DNA of 27,700 nt from CAINEC01 sp046073825 (lineage in GTDB: Bacteria > Bacteroidota > Bacteroidia > AKYH767-A > OLB10), in NCBI GenBank assembly GCA_046073825.1, contig JBJTMY010000062.1:1-27700 (forward strand), given 5' to 3'. Of this stretch, positions 22,953 to 27,700 are shown one piece after another. Within the stretch, counting starts at the first letter, position 1; each line of letters opens with the position of its first letter. The translations under genes were made by a program, and so were the position numbers. A model generated the notes under the pieces. That model ran no database searches. It was not told the DNA's origin and saw only the letters and a list, made by a program, of their open reading frames with translations.

Positions 22953-24002
22953 ATGTTCCGATTTCAAAATCCTGATATGATTTATCTTTTCGTTACAGCA
23001 CCACTGTTAGTGTTGTTGTTTTGGATGTATGTTCGCTGGAAGAAAAAATCATTAAATCTTTTTGGTCAAGCAGAGGTGATTAATAACCTCTTCCCAGAAG
23101 TGAGTAGCAGTCGCCCAATTGTGAAATTTTGGATTCGTTGGGTGGCTTTCATCGCATTAATCATTGGCGTATGCGGACCACTTATTGGTTCTAAATTGGA
23201 AGAGGTGAAGCGCAAAGGCTCTGATGTCATTATTTGCCTCGATGTATCAAATAGTATGCTTGCAGAAGATTTAACGCCAAATCGATTAGAAAGAGCCAAG
23301 CAAGCCATTAGTCGATTAATTGACAAGCTAGAAGGAGACCGAATTGGATTAATTGTTTTTGCGGGCGATGCTTATACACAGTTGCCTATTACCACCGATT
23401 ATGCAGCCGCTAAATTATTTTTAACACAAATAACTACTGATATAGTACCGAAACAAGGAACAGCTATTGGTGCTGCTATTGATTTAGCTTCTACTTCTTT
23501 TACAGATACAATTAGAAAGAATAGTGCTATTGTGGTTATTACGGATGGTGAAAATCACGAAGATGATGCTGTTGAATCTGCAAAGCAAGCGAATGAACAA
23601 GGAATAAAAGTTTATACCATTGGTATGGGATCGGAGCAAGGAACCCCCATTCCAATTTATAATAACGGAGCTAAGGTAGGATATCGGCAAGATCATGGTG
23701 GGCAAACTATCATGACGAAATTAAACAGCGTAGCATTAGAAGAAATTGCAGAAGCTGGAAAAGGAAAGTTTATTCATGCTACTAATAGTGATGATGGACT
23801 TTCTATTGTTCTAAAAGAACTTAATTCGTTAGATAAAAAAGAATTTAAAGCAAAAATGTACACCAGCTTCGAAAATCAATATCAATTCTTTTTGGCAATT
23901 GCATTTGTTTTATTAATCATTGATTTTATTCTTGGAGAAAACAAAAGTAAAATAGTTGCTAGTTGGAATTTGTTTGGAGAAAATAAAAAACAGGATTTAT
24001 GA
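22953..24002 (+). CDS. batB: BatB-like VWA-domain membrane protein
   Basis: A 349-residue paralogue of the preceding protein. Helices lie at about 10-28 and 58-78, followed by a VWA domain with MIDAS DVSNS (D97, S99, S101), TAIGAA and VVITDGENHED, and a C-terminal helix near 308-325. Family knowledge from Bacteroides and other phyla places BatA and BatB together in an inner-membrane complex tied to oxygen tolerance. It starts 2 bases after batA, and its stop overlaps batC by 4 bases. Confidence 0.92.
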   Translation: MFRFQNPDMIYLFVTAPLLVLLFWMYVRWKKKSLNLFGQAEVINNLFPEVSSSRPIVKFWIRWVAFIALIIGVCGPLIGSKLEEVKRKGSDVIICLDVSNSMLAEDLTPNRLERAKQAISRLIDKLEGDRIGLIVFAGDAYTQLPITTDYAAAKLFLTQITTDIVPKQGTAIGAAIDLASTSFTDTIRKNSAIVVITDGENHEDDAVESAKQANEQGIKVYTIGMGSEQGTPIPIYNNGAKVGYRQDHGGQTIMTKLNSVALEEIAEAGKGKFIHATNSDDGLSIVLKELNSLDKKEFKAKMYTSFENQYQFFLAIAFVLLIIDFILGENKSKIVASWNLFGENKKQDL

Positions 24003-24721
24003 GAATAGTAATTATCTTCTTGTTAACGGTTACTTTTTTGAACGCAAATGCACAAAATGCGAATACCACTATTCGTCGTGGTAATGATGCGTATAACAAT
24101 AAGAAATTCAAAGACGCAGAGATCGATTACAAATCGGCATTAGAAAAAGATGCTAAAAGTTACGCGGGGAATTACAACTTAGGAAATGCATATTATAAGC
24201 AAGATAATATGGAGGAGGCGGGCAAGCAATATATGCAGTCTGCTGGAAGTACAAAGGATCCTATAGAACAATCGAAAGCTTATTATAATTTAGGAAATAC
24301 TTATTTAAAAGCAGATAAATTCCAAGAGAGTGTTGATGCTTACAAAATGGCCTTGCGTCAAAATCCGAAAGATGATGATGCGCGTTATAACCTGGCTTAT
24401 GCAATGGCAAAGCTAAAAGCACAGCAACAAAAAAATAATCAGCAGCAAAAAAATCAACAGCAAAAAAATCAACAAAAGAATCAACAGCAGCAACAACAAC
24501 AGCAACAACAAAATAAAAATCAAGACCAGAAGAAGGATCAGCAAAAACAACAGCAGCAACAGCAGCAACAAGGTCAGGATAAAAAATCTGCTCAACCTAA
24601 AATTTCAAAGGAGGAAGCAGAGCGTATGTTGCAAGCATTGAAGAATCAAGAGCAAAAGCTGCAAAAAAAGAATGCGAAAAAGTTTGATTCAGCAGGTGGT
24701 AATCCGGAAAAAGATTGGTAA
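23999..24721 (+). CDS. batC: BatC-like TPR protein with a Gln/Lys/Asn-rich low-complexity linker
   Basis: A 240-residue periplasmic TPR protein. A signal peptide (MRIVIIFLLTVTFLNANAQ) leads to about three TPR units (20-135), with visible NxGNAYY and NLGNTYLKADKF motifs. Residues 141-196 are almost only Gln, Lys and Asn. The C-terminal tail (197-240) holds EEAERMLQALKNQEQKL, which recurs in BatC proteins. TPR repeats would bind BatA/BatB or a client protein. It is the last gene of the operon. Its stop codon directly abuts the stop of convergent aroK, with no space for a terminator and none seen. Confidence 0.9.
   Translation: MRIVIIFLLTVTFLNANAQNANTTIRRGNDAYNNKKFKDAEIDYKSALEKDAKSYAGNYNLGNAYYKQDNMEEAGKQYMQSAGSTKDPIEQSKAYYNLGNTYLKADKFQESVDAYKMALRQNPKDDDARYNLAYAMAKLKAQQQKNNQQQKNQQQKNQQKNQQQQQQQQQQNKNQDQKKDQQKQQQQQQQQGQDKKSAQPKISKEEAERMLQALKNQEQKLQKKNAKKFDSAGGNPEKDW
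24419..24586 (+). repeat. CAA/CAG-rich low-complexity tract coding poly-Gln/Lys/Asn in batC
   Basis: About 168 bases made mostly of CAA, CAG, AAA and AAT codons, with irregular units such as CAGCAGCAAAAA and two runs of eight to ten Gln codons mixed from CAA and CAG. It encodes residues 141-196. The mixed codons argue for selection on the protein, but short pure runs could still slip. Confidence 0.9.
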
Positions 24722-25237
24722 TTACTGAAGCATTTTTAAAATACTTGTTACCGCTGATTTTTCATCCTCATTGTTTTTAATTTTCAAGCTAGCCCTTTCA
24801 TAAAATTGTTTTCGTTCACTAAGTAAAGCGTTGACGATTGATGTTATTTCGTCCGCTGTTTTTCCTCTAAACAAAGGTCTTTCGGCCGTGTTATTAAGCA
24901 ACCGTTTCAGAAGAATATTTTCATCAACTTCAAGATAGATGGTTGTTCCGTTTCGCAATAAAAAATCCATATTGTCATTATAACAAGGTGTTCCGCCACC
25001 GCAGGCAATAACAGTTTCAGTAAGAAAAATGGTATTTGTTAAAAGTTGTTGTTCTATTCTACGAAAACCTTTTTCGCCCAACTCTTCAAATAATTGGTTG
25101 ATTGATTTACCTTGTTGATGAGTGATGGCTTCGTCTAAATCAATAAATTGATAAATCAAATGATTAGCGATTGTTTTCCCCAAAGTTGATTTCCCAGCGG
25201 CAGAAAATCCTATTAAATAAATAACCGACGATTGCAT
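24722..25237 (-). CDS. aroK: Shikimate kinase
   Basis: A 171-residue P-loop kinase that phosphorylates shikimate at O3 in aromatic amino acid synthesis. Walker A is GFSAAGKS (10-17), with Ala-Ala where E. coli has Gly-Ala. Shikimate-binding residues are D35 in FIDLDEAI, R59 in GFRRIE and the GGG at 80-82. The lid segment has AERPLF. Length is standard. It is convergent with batC, with stop codons touching, and divergent from the small gene at 25314. No clear promoter consensus is seen. Confidence 0.95.
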   Translation of the reverse strand: MQSSVIYLIGFSAAGKSTLGKTIANHLIYQFIDLDEAITHQQGKSINQLFEELGEKGFRRIEQQLLTNTIFLTETVIACGGGTPCYNDNMDFLLRNGTTIYLEVDENILLKRLLNNTAERPLFRGKTADEITSIVNALLSERKQFYERASLKIKNNEDEKSAVTSILKMLQ

Positions 25238-25313
25238 GTTTTAATATTCAATTAACGCTAAATTATTTCTAAATTACTCGTCTAAAGTAGATTATTTTTT
25301 GTAACTTCAGAAC

Positions 25314-25541
25314 ATGAAAATGACATTAGAAAAAATGCGATTGATGGACGAATCAAAAATGGCTGATGCAGATCACCCTTTTAGAGAAGACATTTCCGTA
25401 GAAGAATTTAGGGAAATTATTAATGAAAGTGCCAAAGAAACCATCAAGGTGAAGGCAAAATCACCAATAGTTAATGAAGCATGGCATGTTACAAAGGAGC
25501 AAATAATAAAAGCATTAAACAGCTCGAAAAGTCCTTGCTAA
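25314..25541 (+). CDS. Small protein of unknown function (75 residues)
   Basis: A 75-residue soluble protein that I do not recognise. It starts MKMTLEKMRLMDESK (Met3 is an alternative start), has an acidic middle (FREDISVEEFREIINES) and a basic C-terminal half (KETIKVKAKS, then VTKEQIIKALNSS). It has no signal peptide or membrane segment and is predicted mostly helical, with a single Cys as its last residue. It lies between divergent aroK and convergent def, with 46 bases before the def stop. Codon use looks like that of its neighbours, so it is likely a real gene. An antitoxin-like role is possible from size, but no partner toxin is adjacent. Confidence 0.6.
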   Translation: MKMTLEKMRLMDESKMADADHPFREDISVEEFREIINESAKETIKVKAKSPIVNEAWHVTKEQIIKALNSSKSPC

Positions 25542-25587
25542 GTTAATCCCTCAATTGGAAGATTTATTTTTCGAATAACAAACTCGC

Positions 25588-26145
25588 TTATTTTTTATAA
25601 AAACGCATTTTGTAGTCGGCGTCAGTTCGGCCTTTCATGATGTCATTTAAGCGACCTTTTAACATTTGTTTTTTTATCGGACTTAAACGATCTGTCATTA
25701 ATATCCCTTCAATATGATCGTATTCATGCTGAATAATTCTAGCTCTCATCCCTGTAAAAGATGCGGTATGTTCTATAAAGTTTTCATCCATGTAACGGAC
25801 CGTTATATTTGGCAAGCGGTCAACGTCTTCTCTTATACCAGGAATACTTAAACATCCTTCTGAACATTTCCATTTTTTGCCTTCTTCTTCCAATATTTGA
25901 GCATTGATGAATACTTGTTTAAAGCCATCTAAATCGCGCTCATCATTTTCATACGGTGTTGCATCCACTACAAATAATCGAATGGATAGTCCAATTTGAG
26001 GAGCCGCTAGTCCAATGCCATTACTGCGATGCATGGTATCAAACATGTTTTGAATGATTTCATTCAACTTCGGATAGTCGGCACTGATAGGTTCTGCCAC
26101 TTTTCTTAATACAGGATCTCCGTAGGCAACAATAGGGTATATCAT
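25588..26145 (-). CDS. def: Peptide deformylase
   Basis: A 185-residue metal-dependent deformylase that removes formyl from the initiator Met of nascent proteins. All three motifs are present: GIGLAAPQIG (43-52), EGCLS with metal ligand C98, and QHEYDHIEG with H140, E141 and H144. Size is normal for the type 1 bacterial family. It begins 5 bases after the ruvX stop, so the two form a transcription unit, a pairing common in Bacteroidota. Confidence 0.97.
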   Translation of the reverse strand: MIYPIVAYGDPVLRKVAEPISADYPKLNEIIQNMFDTMHRSNGIGLAAPQIGLSIRLFVVDATPYENDERDLDGFKQVFINAQILEEEGKKWKCSEGCLSIPGIREDVDRLPNITVRYMDENFIEHTASFTGMRARIIQHEYDHIEGILMTDRLSPIKKQMLKGRLNDIMKGRTDADYKMRFYKK

Positions 26146-26150
26146 AGTCG

Positions 26151-26567
26151 TTATAATGCTAATGTATTCATGTAATCCTGTAATAAAATGGTGGCGCTTA
26201 CTTTGTCAATTAGCGATTTGTCTTGTCGCTTCATTTTAGGCAAGCCCATAGATATAACACTTTTTTCAGCAATTTTTGAAGTGAAGCGTTCATCCATTCG
26301 GACTATTTTTATTTCAGGAATTTCTTTTTTTAATTTGTTTACAAACTGATTGGTAAGATGAGTGGTCTCTGACATTTCACCGTTTAACCTTCTAGGGTCA
26401 CCAATGACTATACACTCTACAGCTTCTTTTGAAAGGTAGTTTTTAAGAAAGTCAATAAGTGTATAAGTCGGAATGGTATCCATAGGACTCGCCACAATTT
26501 TCATAGGGTCTGTAACAGCTAATCCTGTTTTTTTAGTCCCATAATCAATAGCCAAAATCCTTCCCAT
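26151..26567 (-). CDS. ruvX: Holliday junction resolvase-like RuvX/YqgF
   Basis: A 138-residue RNase H-fold protein of the YqgF family, linked to Holliday-junction resolution and to pre-16S rRNA maturation. Catalytic-site residues are D8 in LAIDYGTKKTG, the central IVIGDP strand, MDERFTS and the C-terminal SLIDKVSA Asp. The ATG at 26567 is chosen because it starts the family-typical MGRILAIDYG and lies 4 bases after a full -7 element. An in-frame ATG at 26621 would put that promoter inside the gene. It precedes def by 5 bases. Confidence 0.93.
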   Translation of the reverse strand: MGRILAIDYGTKKTGLAVTDPMKIVASPMDTIPTYTLIDFLKNYLSKEAVECIVIGDPRRLNGEMSETTHLTNQFVNKLKKEIPEIKIVRMDERFTSKIAEKSVISMGLPKMKRQDKSLIDKVSATILLQDYMNTLAL

Positions 26568-26571
26568 GCTG

Positions 26572-26579
26572 CAAAGGTA
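26572..26579 (-). promoter_or_regulatory. -7 promoter element for ruvX-def, 4 bases before the ATG
   Basis: The minus strand reads TACCTTTG, then CAGC, then the ruvX ATG. The spacing is the same as at mazG and kdsC, predicting a transcript that begins at or next to the start codon. GTTA stands at the -33 position. Confidence 0.6.
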
Positions 26580-26599
26580 ATAAGTTCTGTTCTTATTTA

Positions 26600-26607
26600 T
26601 AACTTTG
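26600..26607 (+). promoter_or_regulatory. -7 promoter element for dapD
   Basis: TAACTTTG, a full TAnnTTTG match followed by CAGC, lies 20 bases before the dapD ATG. It is only 20 bases from the divergent ruvX -7 element, so the two promoters share upstream DNA. Confidence 0.6.
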
Positions 26608-26627
26608 CAGCTTAATAGCACGGAATT

Positions 26628-27443
26628 ATGAAAGATTTACAGGGAATAATTGAGCAAGCTTGGACTAACCGCGACTTACTCCAGCAAGCAGATACGCAAG
26701 AAGCAGTGAAGCAAGTTGTTGCTTTATTGAATGAGGGAAAAGTGAGAGTGGCAGCACCTTCGCAAGATGGCTGGCAGGTAAATGATTGGATTAAAAAGGC
26801 CGTTATCATGTATTTTCCAATCATGAAAATGGAGACATTCGAAGTCGGCCCTTTTGAATTTCATGATAAAATCCCATTAAAAAATAATTATGCAGCTCAA
26901 GGGGTACGTGTCGTTCCTCATGCTATTGCCCGGTATGGTAGTTATTTGTCGCCAGGAGTAATTATGATGCCCTCTTATGTAAATATTGGCGCTTATGTAG
27001 ATGCAGGTACGATGGCGGATACCTGGGCAACTGTAGGTTCTTGTGCTCAAATTGGTAAGCATGTTCACCTTAGTGGCGGAGTGGGTATAGGCGGGGTGTT
27101 AGAACCTGTACAAGCTGCACCTGTAATTATTGAAGACGGCTGTTTCTTAGGTTCTCGCTCTATTGTTGTAGAAGGAGTTCGAGTTGAAAAGGAAGCTGTT
27201 TTAGGAGCGAATGTGGTGCTTACAATGTCCACAAAAATTATTGATGTTTCTGGTTCTTCTCCAGTTGAGTATAAGGGAGTTGTTCCTGCTCGTTCGGTTG
27301 TTATTCCTGGTTCTTATACGAAGTCGTTTCCTGCCGGTGAATTTCAAGTGCCTTGCGCATTAATTATTGGAAAAAGAAAAGAGAGCACCGATTTAAAAAC
27401 TTCGCTGAATGCCGCGTTGCGCGAATACAATGTATCTGTCTAA
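26628..27443 (+). CDS. dapD: 2,3,4,5-tetrahydropyridine-2,6-dicarboxylate N-succinyltransferase
   Basis: A 271-residue DapD (the E. coli enzyme has 274). It transfers succinyl from succinyl-CoA to tetrahydrodipicolinate in the lysine/diaminopimelate pathway. The helical N-terminal domain (1-90, with IIEQAWTNRDLL and GKVRVAAP) leads into a left-handed beta-helix of hexapeptide repeats (about 95-220: ARYGSYLSPGVIMMPSYVN and SCAQIGKHVHLSGGVGIGG are typical). A C-terminal strand region (GKRKESTDLKTSLN) follows. It has its own -7 element. The next gene starts 12 bases after the stop and may be co-transcribed. Confidence 0.97.
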   Translation: MKDLQGIIEQAWTNRDLLQQADTQEAVKQVVALLNEGKVRVAAPSQDGWQVNDWIKKAVIMYFPIMKMETFEVGPFEFHDKIPLKNNYAAQGVRVVPHAIARYGSYLSPGVIMMPSYVNIGAYVDAGTMADTWATVGSCAQIGKHVHLSGGVGIGGVLEPVQAAPVIIEDGCFLGSRSIVVEGVRVEKEAVLGANVVLTMSTKIIDVSGSSPVEYKGVVPARSVVIPGSYTKSFPAGEFQVPCALIIGKRKESTDLKTSLNAALREYNVSV

Positions 27444-27455
27444 ATTAAAATATCT

Positions 27456-27700
27456 ATGAAAAAAATCCTAGTCTTATTATTTGTTGCAACCACTGCGCTT
27501 GCGATGAACGCCCAAAAATCTGCTCTGGATAAAGTGGCTAATTCTGCCTGCGAGTGCATCAACAATACAGAGATAGATGAAAATATGACGCAAGAAGATG
27601 CGGAAATTTTCTTGGGTCAGTGCATGGCTCCTTCCATCATGGCAAATATGGATGCCTTAATGAAAGAATTGAAATTGAAGGAATTCAATGAAGAATCGGG
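27456..27700 (+). CDS. Secreted hypothetical protein (5' end only)
   Basis: The first 81 codons of a gene cut by the window edge. A signal peptide (MKKILVLLFVATTALAMNAQ) is followed by KSALDKVANSACECINNTE. The SACECI pair of Cys recurs at the start of many small Bacteroidota exported proteins of unknown role, with a third Cys in GQCMAPS. The rest is helical and Met-rich. No known domain is visible in the part present. Confidence 0.8.
   Translation, partial: MKKILVLLFVATTALAMNAQKSALDKVANSACECINNTEIDENMTQEDAEIFLGQCMAPSIMANMDALMKELKLKEFNEES

Noticed and set aside
22953..24002. Tandem batA/batB similarity as a recent duplication
   Set aside because: The proteins share motifs but differ over most of their length, and the pair is an ancient, widely conserved arrangement.
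24413..24595. Minus-strand frame made almost only of Leu and Ile
   Set aside because: It is the complement of the CAA/CAG-rich tract of batC and has no independent start context.
26568..26621. Longer N-terminus of RuvX starting at 26621
   Set aside because: The ruvX -7 element lies within this stretch, and the family begins at MGRILAIDYG.

Overview
The window reads as chromosomal DNA of a Bacteroidota bacterium (Flavobacteriia/Sphingobacteriia-type; I cannot place it further). Signs of this are AT-rich DNA, start codons that almost never carry a Shine-Dalgarno sequence, repeated TAnnTTTG -7 promoter elements, a type IX secretion system (T9SS) plug protein and a cargo protein with a T9SS sorting domain, a moxR/DUF58/Bat operon, a BT_3928-type DoxX/MauE-thioredoxin fusion, a DUF1599 protein and a TamL-type lipoprotein. 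Coding density is very high. No stretch over about 110 bases lacks a gene, and I see no insertion sequence, prophage, CRISPR array, rRNA or integration scar.

Layout. 1-1446: the 5' end of a leftward tamL-like lipoprotein gene, a divergent SpoU-family RNA methyltransferase, and a convergent apaG, with a bidirectional hairpin between the last two. 1555-6562: a leftward four-gene unit (PagL-like lipid A deacylase, head-GIN lipoprotein, ABC-F ATPase, T9SS plug protein) with unusually long gene overlaps. 6614-9831: rightward mazG, a peroxiredoxin, a terminator, a T9SS cargo protein, tRNA-Leu(GAG), a small lipoprotein and a bidirectional terminator. 9864-12813: a leftward unit kdsC - UbiA-type prenyltransferase - maf - EamA transporter. 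12836-16228: a leftward unit folP - solo Cas4/RecB-like Fe-S nuclease - LTA-synthase-like phosphotransferase. 16279-19016: a rightward unit DUF1599 - DoxX/MauE-thioredoxin fusion - orphan OppB-type permease. 19121-24721: a Bat operon (MoxR ATPase, DUF58, BatD-like membrane protein, BatA, BatB, BatC). Its batC stop codon directly abuts a convergent aroK. 25314-27700: a small unknown protein, leftward ruvX-def, rightward dapD and the start of a secreted protein gene.

How the genes work together. Envelope functions dominate: OM assembly (TamL), lipid A trimming (PagL-like), a Kdo synthesis step (KdsC), T9SS gating (plug) and cargo, an envelope phosphotransferase, prenyl-lipid synthesis, and a MoxR/VWA chaperone-like complex at the inner membrane. 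Housekeeping genes are interleaved (folP, aroK, def, ruvX, dapD, mazG, maf).

I found no convincing, wholly new multi-gene system. The points most worth a second look are three promoters placed so that mRNA would begin at or next to the ATG (mazG, kdsC, ruvX), a 12-base Shine-Dalgarno-like match before batA in a genome that otherwise lacks them, a standalone Fe-S Cas4-like nuclease translationally coupled to an LTA-synthase-like gene, a Bat operon ending at batC, and a predicted membrane disulfide-relay fusion in one operon with an orphan permease.
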